DNA of 64,000 nucleotides. Origin: Seinonella peptonophila. Its GTDB lineage: Bacteria; Bacillota; Bacilli; Thermoactinomycetales; Thermoactinomycetaceae. The stretch spans positions 62,001 through 126,000 of the forward strand of contig NZ_FQVL01000005.1 in NCBI RefSeq assembly GCF_900129355.1, given 5' to 3'. Each line of letters opens with the position of its first letter. Position 1 is the first letter of the stretch. A program made the position numbers and the translations under genes. This document shows positions 1 to 6,398 of this stretch, in pieces. The notes beneath the pieces were generated by a model. It was given only the letters and a program-made list of their open reading frames with translations. It searched no databases and was not told the DNA's origin.

Positions 1-30
1 GAGTAAGAGCGGTTGCAACTGATCCAACAT

Positions 31-70
31 CGGACCGAGCAGGGAGCGTATCCTGCTCGGTCCTTTGTTA
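31..70 (+). terminator. Rho-independent terminator, copy 1
   Basis: A perfect 12-bp inverted repeat (GGACCGAGCAGG / CCTGCTCGGTCC) with an 8-nt loop is followed by TTTGTTAT. It lies about 25 nt after the TAA at 4-6 of the gene that enters from the left and presumably ends its transcript. The hairpin is symmetrical and could also stop minus-strand transcription. Confidence 0.85.
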
Positions 71-170
71 TATTATATATCGAAATATTATAAATACTTC
101 GGCTACCTATTAGACTACTCTATACCTGCATTTCTCTCCTCAAAAACAAACAACTTTTCAGAACACATTT

Positions 171-262
171 TCAGATACTCCTATATTTATTCATCAATCT
201 GCTGACTGTGATCCCTAGCTCGACGAAAACCGCCAGCAACAGCCCTACTCTATCTTTCCCCT
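171..262 (-). pseudogene. Remnant of the 31-aa membrane peptide gene (copy 1)
   Basis: Reading the minus strand gives the same frame as the intact gene at 876-971, from about residue 3 to the stop (TGA, complement of 171-173). Over the shared codons the two copies differ at three sites: two are synonymous third-base changes and one is Gly to Glu. In copy 1 the sequence corresponding to the ATG start is replaced, so no start codon is left. The synonymous bias suggests the frame was under protein-level selection before decay, but three differences are too few to prove it. Confidence 0.5.
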
Positions 263-302
263 TTGCACGGCGTGTGCAGACAGTACTACCGCCTATTCTT
301 CG

Positions 303-365
303 CTACACAGTCGTGGCTTTGTAGCGCCTAGGCAAATACGGGGTAAGGAGCATTTGTCCGGTCAT
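303..365 (-). CDS. Possible 20-aa micro-ORF
   Basis: An ATG at 365 (minus) opens a 20-codon frame ending in TAG at 303-305. It is preceded by an AAAGGAGGAG Shine-Dalgarno site about 10 nt upstream, which is the only reason to list it. The peptide is basic and proline-containing and resembles nothing I recognise. It lies between the two copies of the repeat module. It may be a chance frame. Confidence 0.25.
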   Translation of the reverse strand: MTGQMLLTPYLPRRYKATTV

Positions 366-622
366 CGCAAACCATCTCCTCCTTTAACCATAATATAGGT
401 TTTTCATCAGTCTGAATGAGATTATCTATTCTAGGGAATCTAGTCTATTCATTTCTATATTCAATAAAAACACTTAATATAAACCATTATTCAGCCTTTT
501 GATATATAATAGAATCAACCATGTACAGTCGAATAGTATAAAGAAGGGATTAACAAAACACTATCGACATGCCGATCTGATCGGAGCATACCCCTTCGAG
601 CCTCGAAAGGAGCGAAACCTTG

Positions 623-724
623 ATGCTGTCCCTTGTCTCAGGTAAAGGACCTGGGGATGATGATGACATCACTGACGATCGGCCGCACGTCGACGGCAGG
701 GACCCCGACGAAGATGATGACTAA
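623..724 (+). CDS. Acidic 33-aa peptide of unknown function
   Basis: ATG at 623 follows AAGGAG with a spacing of about 9 nt and opens 33 codons ending in TAA (722-724). The first ten residues are moderately hydrophobic (MLSLVSGKGP). The rest is dominated by aspartate: a DDDD run near residue 12, a TDDRP stretch, and a DEDDD C-terminus. It has no cysteines, so it is not an obvious lanthipeptide precursor. Codon choice is GC-rich compared with the AT-rich genes nearby. A strong terminator follows after 25 nt, and a membrane-peptide gene converges from the other strand. The stop and terminator of a sister copy enter the window at position 1, so the gene is probably tandemly repeated. A regulatory, antitoxin-like or modified-peptide role is possible, but none is shown. 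Confidence 0.6.
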   Translation: MLSLVSGKGPGDDDDITDDRPHVDGRDPDEDDD

Positions 725-968
725 GAGCGGCTACAACTGATCCAACATCGGGCCGAGCAGGGAGCGTATCCTGCTCGGTCCTTTGTCATATTATATATCG
801 AAATTTTATAAATACTGTGGCTACCTATTAGACTACTCTATATCTGCATTTCTCTCCTCAAAAACAAACAACTTTTCAGATACTCCTATATTTATTCATC
901 AATCTGCTGACCGTGATCCCTAGCCCGACGAAAACCGCCAGCAACAGCCCCACTCTATCTTTCCCCTT
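719..968. repeat. Copy 2 of the duplicated ~260-bp module
   Basis: Near-identical to 1-262. It contains the end of the acidic peptide gene, the terminator, and the complete minus-strand membrane-peptide gene. Homology to copy 1 ends at about 963-968. From 967 an unrelated coding remnant begins, so the module edge looks like a recombination or insertion junction. Confidence 0.8.
749..788 (+). terminator. Rho-independent terminator, copy 2
   Basis: An inverted repeat (GGGCCGAGCAGG / CCTGCTCGGTCC, one G-T-type mismatch compared with copy 1) with an 8-nt loop is followed by TTTGTCAT. It ends the 33-aa peptide transcript and separates it from the convergent gene at 876-971. Confidence 0.85.
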
Positions 969-971
969 CAT
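876..971 (-). CDS. 31-aa basic single-span membrane peptide
   Basis: ATG at 971 (minus) gives 31 codons ending in TGA at 876-878. A charged basic start (MKGKDR) is followed by a 15-residue hydrophobic span (VGLLLAVFVGLGITV) and a basic tail (SRLMNKYRSI), a layout typical of small membrane peptides and type I toxins. No strong Shine-Dalgarno site precedes the ATG. A GTG at residue 7 has AAGGGG about 9 nt upstream and is an alternative start. The gene is convergent with the acidic peptide gene at 623-724 and shares its terminator region. Mostly synonymous differences from the copy at 171-262 support coding. The function is unknown; toxin-like is an inference from layout only. Confidence 0.5.
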   Translation of the reverse strand: MKGKDRVGLLLAVFVGLGITVSRLMNKYRSI

Positions 972-1068
972 CAGACTGTATGACAAAAATCTTCAAGCAT
1001 CATTATATAGAGATACGAATAATACTGTGACCTTTCATCCAGAATATATTAGAGAAATGACTGGCTAG
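967..1068 (+). pseudogene. C-terminal remnant of an unidentified gene
   Basis: From 967 the plus strand reads about 33 sense codons (FIRLYDKNLQ ... HPEYIREMTG) ending in TAG at 1066-1068. There is no start codon or ribosome site. The composition is protein-like, and the frame begins exactly where homology between the two repeat modules ends. I read it as the tail of a gene whose 5' part was replaced by the repeat module. The parent gene is not recognised. Confidence 0.35.
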
Positions 1069-1082
1069 TATATTTACATATA

Positions 1083-1123
1083 ACACCCTAAGGTGTTATA
1101 ATAAATTTGACACCTTAGGGTGT
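1083..1123. promoter_or_regulatory. Paired ArsR-type operators and promoter
   Basis: Two 14-bp sites, ACACCCTAAGGTGT (1083-1096) and ACACCTTAGGGTGT (1110-1123), are exact reverse complements of each other. Each is itself a near palindrome, and their starts are 27 bp apart. A TTTACA (-35) and a TATAAT (-10) with about 18 bp between them bracket the first site. The AGGAGGT ribosome site of the next gene follows. The ArsR-family regulator in the same operon is the obvious candidate to bind here, which would make it autoregulated. Confidence 0.7.
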
Positions 1124-1146
1124 TATAATCGATTAGGAGGTATATC

Positions 1147-1572
1147 ATGCAAAAACAAGAGTTTATGCCAGAAATCAGAAAGACAATACGACTTCATGCA
1201 CCCATTGAAAAAGTATGGACAGCAGTCGCAACGTCAGAAGGGATTGCTTCTTGGTGGATGCCCAATACGTTTGAGCCAAAACTCGGTCATCATTTTATTC
1301 TTCGTTCAGATCAATTTGGGGACTCACCTTGCAAAGTTACAGAATTAGAACCACTAAAGCGAGTTAGCTTTGACTGGGGAAAAGATTGGCAACTTACCTT
1401 CGAATTAACAGCATTAACAAATGACATTACAGAATTTACGCTCATTCATTCTGGATGGGATGAAAATAAAACAACAGAGTTTGATCAACCGCATACGATC
1501 ATACGCAGCATTATGGACGGCGGATGGGAGAAGATTGTCACAGAGAAACTTCCTGCATACATCGAGGGTTAA
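1147..1572 (+). CDS. SRPBCC / AHSA1-family protein
   Basis: A 141-aa protein of the START/Bet v1-like SRPBCC superfamily, AHSA1 (activator of Hsp90 ATPase homologue) type. The N-terminus reads IRLHAPIEKVWTAVATSEGI, followed by SWWMPN and a run of beta-strand-like segments (VTELEPLKRVSFDWG), ending in the helix GGWEKIVTEKLPAY. These proteins form a hydrophobic cavity; in bacteria they are commonly encoded beside ArsR regulators and their ligands are mostly unknown. ATG at 1147 follows AGGAGGT at ideal spacing. The stop is 1 nt before the ArsR start, so the two genes are co-transcribed. Family assignment is firm; the substrate is unknown. Confidence 0.88.
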   Translation: MQKQEFMPEIRKTIRLHAPIEKVWTAVATSEGIASWWMPNTFEPKLGHHFILRSDQFGDSPCKVTELEPLKRVSFDWGKDWQLTFELTALTNDITEFTLIHSGWDENKTTEFDQPHTIIRSIMDGGWEKIVTEKLPAYIEG

Positions 1573-1573
1573 C

Positions 1574-1900
1574 ATGGCTGAAACCTCACCTCACCAAGAT
1601 GTATTTCAAGCAATCGCTGATCCGAACAGAAGAAGATTATTAAAATTACTCGCTGACAAAGAAATGTCGATTACAGCGATTGCGCAACACTTTCCCATCA
1701 GCCGTACTGCTGTTAACAAACATTTGCATGTACTTACCACTACAGGTCTTGTCAGTCGTCGAAAATTGGGCCGGGAAACACGTTATCGACTGAAACCCGA
1801 ACGCTTAATCATCCTCAAACATTGGCTCTCCTTTTTTGAGCACTATTGGGATGAGAAGCTACTTTCTTTGAAAGAATTTGTTGAACACGATGAAAAATAG
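1574..1900 (+). CDS. ArsR-family winged-helix repressor
   Basis: A 108-aa regulator. The helix-turn-helix occupies roughly residues 20-75, with the signature ADPNRRRLLKLLADKEMSIT, recognition-helix segment SRTAVNKHLHVL and wing residues RKLGRETRYRL. It has no metal-binding CxC motif, so it belongs to the SRPBCC-associated subgroup rather than to the arsenic sensors. ATG at 1574 lies 1 nt after the previous stop; the frame is open further upstream (to 1421), but that part overlaps the SRPBCC gene. It probably represses its own operon through the paired 14-bp sites at 1083-1123. Confidence 0.88.
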   Translation: MAETSPHQDVFQAIADPNRRRLLKLLADKEMSITAIAQHFPISRTAVNKHLHVLTTTGLVSRRKLGRETRYRLKPERLIILKHWLSFFEHYWDEKLLSLKEFVEHDEK

Positions 1901-1986
1901 TCATTTGCTTAGGTATGAACCGAATAAAGATACCAAAGCCTACAACTATAAATCTACAAAGGAAAGAAATTGAACAATTTTCGTTA

Positions 1987-2997
1987 TCAATCCATCTGCC
2001 GAACAGTCTCATAAAACAAACGATAAGATTGACGTCTTGCTTGCTGATCATAAATATGAGATACAGCGATTAATTCATCAAATTCAACTTCACTTGCTAG
2101 ATATTTTAGTTGTGATTGAACTGTTCGGGGACTCCCTTTGATAGTGTAGTAGGCCATACTCTTCACTGATTGCTTCTCAAAGGCAGTCCATTGGTCTTCA
2201 ACCGAAGTTACTGGTCGAGGAGTTAAACCCTCGCGACCTTGGATAATCTGCAAAAACAATTGCTCCGTCGTGGTAAATAGAAAACGTGCCTCTTCATCAG
2301 ATTCTGCTGCTACGACATTGACACAAACCATTGCATATGGTGATGACAGGAATTTTGAGGGACGAAACTCGCTACGATAGGTTTGCATTGCCTGAGTAAG
2401 ATAGGTTGGTGCGAAATGCGCTGCAAATGCATAGGGAAGACCCAATTCAGCAGCCAAATGAGCGCTCCATAAGCTCGATCCTAAGACATATATCGGAATT
2501 TCAGTCCCCACACCTGGATACGCTCGAACAGATGATTGTTTTTCAAGGGGCTGTAAATATTGTTGTAGCTCCATTAGATCATCAGCAAACGTTTCTGCTC
2601 GCTCCTCCACTGTTCTACGCAAGGCAATCGCTGTTGCTCGATCTGTCCCTGGGGCTCGCCCTAATCCCAAATCTATACGGTTTGGATATAATGTTGCTAA
2701 TGTCCCAAACTGTTCGGCTACTGTAAGTGGTGAATGATTGGGCAACATCACGCCTCCAGAACCAACGCGCATCGAATCTGTATGTTCAAGTACATGCTTG
2801 ATCAAAATGGGAGTTGCGGAACTAACTACACGAGGGTTATTGTGATGCTCTGTTAGCCAATAGCGATGGTATCCCAGTTGCTCTGTATATTGGGCAAGTT
2901 TTACCATATGTTGAAATGCTTCCTGAGCGCCCTCGCCTTCTAAAACATTTACTAAATCTAATACAGAAAGTGGAATTCCCCGTAATTGTCTAGTCAA
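1987..2997 (-). CDS. LLM-class flavin-dependent oxidoreductase (MsnO8 type)
   Basis: A 336-aa luciferase-like monooxygenase-fold protein. Recognisable blocks are [13 protein letters not shown] (about 42-54), [21 protein letters not shown] (about 79-99), [14 protein letters not shown] (about 105-118) and [20 protein letters not shown] (about 171-190). These are typical of the MsnO8 subgroup that binds FMN reduced by a partner reductase. Substrates are rarely known. It is a single-gene unit on the minus strand, convergent with the ArsR gene. The terminator at 3049-3078 insulates it from the gene upstream. Family is certain; the reaction is unknown. Confidence 0.9.
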   Translation of the reverse strand: MTRQLRGIPLSVLDLVNVLEGEGAQEAFQHMVKLAQYTEQLGYHRYWLTEHHNNPRVVSSATPILIKHVLEHTDSMRVGSGGVMLPNHSPLTVAEQFGTLATLYPNRIDLGLGRAPGTDRATAIALRRTVEERAETFADDLMELQQYLQPLEKQSSVRAYPGVGTEIPIYVLGSSLWSAHLAAELGLPYAFAAHFAPTYLTQAMQTYRSEFRPSKFLSSPYAMVCVNVVAAESDEEARFLFTTTEQLFLQIIQGREGLTPRPVTSVEDQWTAFEKQSVKSMAYYTIKGSPRTVQSQLKYLASEVEFDELIAVSHIYDQQARRQSYRLFYETVRQMD

Positions 2998-3048
2998 TAT
3001 TAACGCATCCTTTTTAGTTATAGGTTGTTATTATTCTGCCACATAAAA

Positions 3049-3078
3049 GAAAAAACAAAAAGTTGCCAAAGGGCAACC
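3049..3078 (-). terminator. Rho-independent terminator (minus)
   Basis: On the minus strand, GGTTGCCCTTTGGCAACT folds into a 6-7-bp stem and is followed by TTTTTGTTTTTTC. It probably ends the transcript of the 59-aa membrane protein gene (3258-3437). A second, longer inverted repeat without a T-run (ACAGGCCATT ... AATGGCCTGT, about 3131-3168) lies between the two. Confidence 0.75.
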
Positions 3079-3257
3079 ATCTCTATAAAGAAAGGATTCA
3101 TCCTGATTCAAATTCATCAATCCATAACGCCCACAGGCCATTCACACAACTGTGCAAATGGCCTGTAGGTAGAGGCTAATGGGAACAAGGTCAAGACTTC
3201 GTTCATCAAAAATCTACTTGGTGGTCACTGTTACCCCTGAGTAGCGGGCTAGTGTAG

Positions 3258-3437
3258 TCAGTGTTTGTCCTTTTTTTGCGCCTTCCGTCGCTGGATCAAT
3301 CCTCCCACAACAACACGGATGGAGCAGATCAACATCAAAACGATCAAAACCCAGTAGAATGCCGGGCTCAAGGTGTACATGCAGATCAAGGCCACCAACC
3401 CGATCAAGGCCGCCAGCCAGACTTCCCATTCCGTCAT
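3258..3437 (-). CDS. 59-aa two-span membrane protein
   Basis: ATG at 3437 (minus) follows GAGGAGGA with a spacing of about 7 nt. The protein starts MTEWEVW, has two hydrophobic segments (about 7-22 and 27-48) separated by a short SPAFYW turn, and ends in a lysine/arginine-rich tail (QRRKAQKKDKH), consistent with an N-in/C-in hairpin in the membrane. Codons are clearly GC-richer than those of the neighbours. It could be mistaken for a larger ORF in another frame (3214-3450), but only this frame has a ribosome site and a sensible membrane protein. Function not recognised. Confidence 0.7.
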   Translation of the reverse strand: MTEWEVWLAALIGLVALICMYTLSPAFYWVLIVLMLICSIRVVVGGLIQRRKAQKKDKH

Positions 3438-3653
3438 TGTTCCTCCTCAAAGACTACATTGTCTCGGACTGAAGTCCGTAGCTTCGGATCACGAAATCGT
3501 TTGGGATTGCTCCTACGATAATGACTATGATATATATTTAGTTTAGCTAATTTGCTTTGCTTTATAAAGAATGTTCATGACGGATCGAGCAAAACAAAAA
3601 TTGCTAAATGAAAAAGTCATCCTAAAAAAGATGGTTCTTGAAATGAATTTTGT

Positions 3654-3675
3654 TGCACCTACCAGGATTCGAACC
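3654..3675. repeat. att-like direct repeat of the tRNA-Arg 3' end (distal copy)
   Basis: TGCACCTACCAGGATTCGAACC occurs here and again, in the same orientation, at 6248-6269, where it forms the 3' end (T-arm and acceptor) of the tRNA-Arg gene. A tRNA 3'-end repeat at each end of an integrase-containing segment is the normal footprint of site-specific integration. The element between the copies is about 2.6 kb. Confidence 0.8.
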
Positions 3676-3702
3676 AGGTGCACAGGTTCGAATCCTGGTA
3701 GG
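3658..3702. repeat. 18-bp perfect inverted repeat of tRNA T-arm sequence
   Basis: CCTACCAGGATTCGAACC (3658-3675) and its exact reverse complement (3685-3702) are separated by 9 bp. The right arm with its spacer matches the sense strand of the tRNA-Arg gene over about 30 nt with a single mismatch, while the left arm matches the antisense strand. The distal att site is therefore a fused head-to-head pair of tRNA fragments rather than a simple att copy. Confidence 0.8.
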
Positions 3703-3846
3703 TAGGGGAATAAAACGAAATTTGAACCAATAAAGTACAATGTATCAAGGGTTTGATGAATAGCCAATAACTTGATGAAAGACAAGTAAACTTGTTATGT
3801 TTACAGTTATGTTTACAGTTTTGTTTGCAATTGCAATTTTAAGTTA

Positions 3847-3883
3847 AAGAGAGTCTAGTCTGAAAACCCAGCTCTCTTTTTCG
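3847..3883 (+). terminator. Possible terminator inside the mini-island
   Basis: AAAGAGAG and CTCTCTTTTTC flank an 18-nt loop on the plus strand. It follows a 16-codon frame starting at 3797 that is built on a tandem repeat (TATGTTTACAGT twice). That frame has no ribosome site and I do not call it a gene. Confidence 0.45.
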
Positions 3884-4000
3884 ATATGCAGAAATATAAA
3901 TTTCACTTAGTGTAGGGGCGTTCTATGATCATATTTAGCGATCTTCCTTCAAAAATGACTCTTCTTATTAACTTATTTCGCATGTTTGTTCAAGACCTTA

Positions 4001-4186
4001 TTAGCGCTCTCTTCCATCTTCTTCTTTCAAACCATAATGGTCTTCTTCTGCTATTTCGTCTAATTTTTTTCCTCCATCTTTACCTCCTGGACGTAAAAAT
4101 TCCTCTTCAGAAGTTCCTTGTTGTCTTTGATGTACCTCAGTAGCAACCTCAAAAAGCGCTGCTTTTATTTTATCTTTAAATCCCAT
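4001..4186 (-). CDS. 61-aa hydrophilic protein of unknown function
   Basis: ATG at 4186 (minus) follows GGAGAG at about 9 nt. The protein opens with an amphipathic helix (MGFKDKIKAALFEVATEVHQ) and continues with a very polar, charged C-terminal half rich in Gly, Lys, Glu and Asp. No family is recognised. It lies inside the tRNA-Arg element, divergently transcribed from the DUF5655 gene with about 300 bp between them. A competing plus-strand frame (3925-4143) lacks a ribosome site and is taken as a shadow. Confidence 0.5.
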   Translation of the reverse strand: MGFKDKIKAALFEVATEVHQRQQGTSEEEFLRPGGKDGGKKLDEIAEEDHYGLKEEDGRER

Positions 4187-4483
4187 TCAACCATCTCTCC
4201 ATTTTTGCAATTACAATCAATATAATATATATCTACTAAAATAATAAGATCGTTTATCAAGTGATCAATTAAGTAACAATAGATTTCTAAATATATCCCT
4301 CCTTATCATTTTCATTTTTTATATCCTTTATTTGATTGATATAAGTAATTTGCTTGTTGATAGACAAACGTAGCGATTATTTAGATATATCTTTAATGAT
4401 ATACTAGAAGGAATATTTATATAGTCATATTTCATTCATTCTATTTATGGATCTTATATATCGATTTAAAGGTAGGCAAATAA

Positions 4484-5680
4484 ATGGGAAATATATCGTT
4501 ATTTGAGATTGAAGGAACGAAAGTATCAAAACTACATGGAGCTCCTGCACGAGTAGAACGGACATTGCAAATGTTGGTGGAAAATAATTTGGAGACATTG
4601 CTGGGGATTCGGTTTATAGCAACTGAATATTCAACTGGTGAGATACATGGGGGGCGAATTGATTCGTTAGGGATTGATGGGGATGATTGTCCTGTGATTA
4701 TCGAATATAAAAAAGCAACGAATCCAAATGTGATTAATCAAGGGTTGTATTATCTCAATTGGTTGATGGATCATAAAGCTGAATTCACCTTGCTGGTTAT
4801 GCAAGTCTATGGAAATGAGATTGCCGAAAAGATAAATTGGACAAATCCGCAGTTGATTTGTCTGGCAAATGGGTTCAATAAATTTGATGGACATGCAATT
4901 CAGCAGATGAATCGTAATATCAAGTTATATGAATACAATTATTATGACGATCATATTTTGATGCTCAATCTGGTGCATGAAGCAATCCCTTCATCAGCTG
5001 TAGCAAAAGGAAAAGTCTCAATACAAAAGGACGGAACTCCCAAGCGGAGAAAAGGAAAAACGAGAAATAGAGCAATAAACAGCGCAGAGTCGATGAAGAA
5101 CCAGGATGTAAAAATGGATTCGACCGAAAGTAAGCATCGTAAAGCGACAAAGAACCAATCAAACAATAGACGTAAAGCACCAACGGGAAATAGTCAAGTC
5201 AATGTGGCTCAAACAGATAGGAAACGAAAATCTGTACGGGGAAGATCAACAGTGACAGGTAAGCAGATTCAATCAACGATTAAGGGTAAGGCAAAGCTCC
5301 ATAGCGAACAAATTTCACGAAGTAAGACAGGGGATAATATCACCAAATTATCAGATGAGTCTACGGCTCTCTATAAATCACTTAAGCAGTTTCTCATGTC
5401 ATTGGGTGATGACGTGCAAATGAAGGTGCTGAAAAACTATATCGCCTTTAAAAGAAACAAGAATAATTTTGTTTGTGTCGTTCAGACAAAATCGCAAAAA
5501 ATCAAACTCTATCTGAAAGCAGATCTGAACAAAATAAGGCTGAAAAAGGGGTTCAGCCGCGATGTTCGAGAAAAAGGACATTGGGGAACAGGGGATTTGG
5601 AGTTATCGATTTTAAATGATGCCGATTTTGAAAAAGCGAAATCGTTTATTATGACCAGTTATCAATCAAATGATAATTAA
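4484..5680 (+). CDS. PD-(D/E)XK nuclease-like protein with C-terminal DUF5655 domain
   Basis: A 398-aa protein in three parts. Residues about 1-165 resemble a restriction-endonuclease-like fold: GGRIDSLGIDGDDCPVIIEY followed by KK matches the D-x(n)-E-x-K core, and NQGLYYLNWLMDH follows. Residues about 170-300 are a basic, low-complexity linker rich in Lys, Arg, Ser, Thr and Asn. Residues about 300-395 are a DUF5655 domain (LYKSLKQFLMSLGDDVQ, KNYIAFKRNKNNFVCV, KGHWGTGDLEL). Proteins with this N-terminal plus DUF5655 arrangement are usually of unknown function. The gene is the main cargo of a tRNA-integrated element, so a DNA-targeting or defence role is a reasonable inference, not a demonstrated one. 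The ATG at 4484 has only a weak upstream GGTAGG. Confidence 0.75.
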   Translation: MGNISLFEIEGTKVSKLHGAPARVERTLQMLVENNLETLLGIRFIATEYSTGEIHGGRIDSLGIDGDDCPVIIEYKKATNPNVINQGLYYLNWLMDHKAEFTLLVMQVYGNEIAEKINWTNPQLICLANGFNKFDGHAIQQMNRNIKLYEYNYYDDHILMLNLVHEAIPSSAVAKGKVSIQKDGTPKRRKGKTRNRAINSAESMKNQDVKMDSTESKHRKATKNQSNNRRKAPTGNSQVNVAQTDRKRKSVRGRSTVTGKQIQSTIKGKAKLHSEQISRSKTGDNITKLSDESTALYKSLKQFLMSLGDDVQMKVLKNYIAFKRNKNNFVCVVQTKSQKIKLYLKADLNKIRLKKGFSRDVREKGHWGTGDLELSILNDADFEKAKSFIMTSYQSNDN

Positions 5681-5835
5681 ATGATATAGGTGTCAGGACG
5701 GTAAATATCGTCAAGCCAAGACATGATCTACCGCCTAGTTTGTCATATCATTTTAACCAACTTCACACTGATGGCACTTTTTTGAATTCCACGATCAAGG
5801 GGACATGTAACAAATTAAGTTTTTCCTCAGTCTGA

Positions 5836-5866
5836 GATGGACAGTTTTTAGCTGTCCATCTTTTCA
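5836..5866 (+). terminator. Terminator after the DUF5655 gene
   Basis: GATGGACAG and CTGTCCATC flank a 6-nt loop and are followed by TTTTCATC. It lies about 155 nt after the stop codon at 5680 and just before the integrase remnant. Confidence 0.7.
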
Positions 5867-5892
5867 TCAAAATTACGAATTGGTTATTACTC

Positions 5893-6146
5893 ACAGGGTT
5901 CCAATAAACTAATTAAAAGAGTAAAACAGCAATCCAAAGGGTTCCCTCATGTACGCTTTCACGATTTAAGACACACATACAACTTTGCTGATCGATCAAA
6001 AAATCCATGTAAAAGTAATATCTGAAAGATTAGGTCACAAATCAATCGATATTACTATGAACCTATACTCGCATGTTTTGCCGAACATGCAAGAAGAGGC
6101 CGTCCAAAAACTAGACAACCTCTGCTTCCCACAGCAAACGCTTTAG
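5893..6146 (+). pseudogene. Tyrosine-recombinase (phage-type integrase) remnant
   Basis: The C-terminal catalytic end of a tyrosine integrase survives in two frames. One reads NKLIKRVKQQSKGFPHVRFHDLRHTY, containing the conserved HxLRHT box. After a frameshift near 5990 another reads IHVKVISERLGHKSIDITMN then LYSHVLPNMQEEAVQKLDNL, containing the LGH box and the catalytic-tyrosine region, ending in TAG at 6144-6146. The N-terminal and central parts are missing. The remnant sits directly beside the tRNA-Arg gene, the usual place for the integrase of a tRNA-targeted element. The element can no longer excise by itself. Confidence 0.85.
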
Positions 6147-6244
6147 TCGACTAAACGTTAGCAATTCGTGAGCAATTGGGCTTTTTGCAGTAAAGAGGTG
6201 ATTTCTTCAACCCCTCAAAACCTTAATATAACTGCGTTTATGTA

Positions 6245-6319
6245 TGGTGCACCTACCAGGATTCGAACCTGGGCACCTGGTTCCGGAGACCAGTGCTCTA
6301 TCCCCTGAGCTATAGGTGC
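6245..6319 (-). tRNA. tRNA-Arg (anticodon CCG)
   Basis: The minus strand from 6319 reads GCACCTA (acceptor), the D-arm with GGGGATAGAGC, the anticodon arm CTGGT-CTCCGGA-ACCAG, the variable region, the T-arm with GGTTCGAATCC, then TAGGTGC-A-CCA. The anticodon CCG (complement of 6284-6286) decodes CGG. CCA is encoded. Its 3' end has served as an integration site: the same 22 bp recur at 3654-3675. Confidence 0.95.
6248..6269. repeat. att-like direct repeat (tRNA-proximal copy)
   Basis: This is the 3' end of the tRNA-Arg gene. It is identical over 22 bp and in the same orientation as 3654-3675. It marks the right boundary of the integrated element. Confidence 0.8.
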
Positions 6320-6398
6320 ATGATAAATAGCAGTATTCATTCTATCATGAAACAGTATAGTGAGCAAGTTTCTTTTCAGCTAAATGGATACCTAGGAA

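Larger units (their letters stand above)
1..262. repeat. Copy 1 of a duplicated ~260-bp module
   Basis: This stretch is nearly identical to 719-963. It begins with the last codons (GAG TAA at 1-6) of a gene lying left of the window, presumably another copy of the acidic peptide gene at 623-724. It then carries the same strong terminator, the same AT-rich spacer and the same antisense open frame for a membrane peptide. Copy 1 has a small tandem duplication (ttttcaga, about 155-176) that copy 2 lacks. Identity stops abruptly near 262/963, at the start of the minus-strand peptide gene, so in copy 1 that gene has lost its ATG. Confidence 0.85.

Noticed and set aside
61-1080. CRISPR array suspected from the repeats at the left edge
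   Set aside because: There are only two long copies about 720 bp apart with gene-like content, not short regularly spaced repeats. No CRISPR array was seen anywhere in the window.
3797-3847. 16-codon frame made of a repeated MFTV unit, followed by a hairpin
   Set aside because: No ribosome site; the repeat TATGTTTACAGT looks like simple tandem duplication in the att-flanking DNA.
3925-4143. Plus-strand 72-aa hydrophobic frame inside the mini-island
   Set aside because: It has no ribosome site and lies opposite a frame (4001-4186, minus) that has one; the hydrophobic text is the complement of a charged coding sequence.
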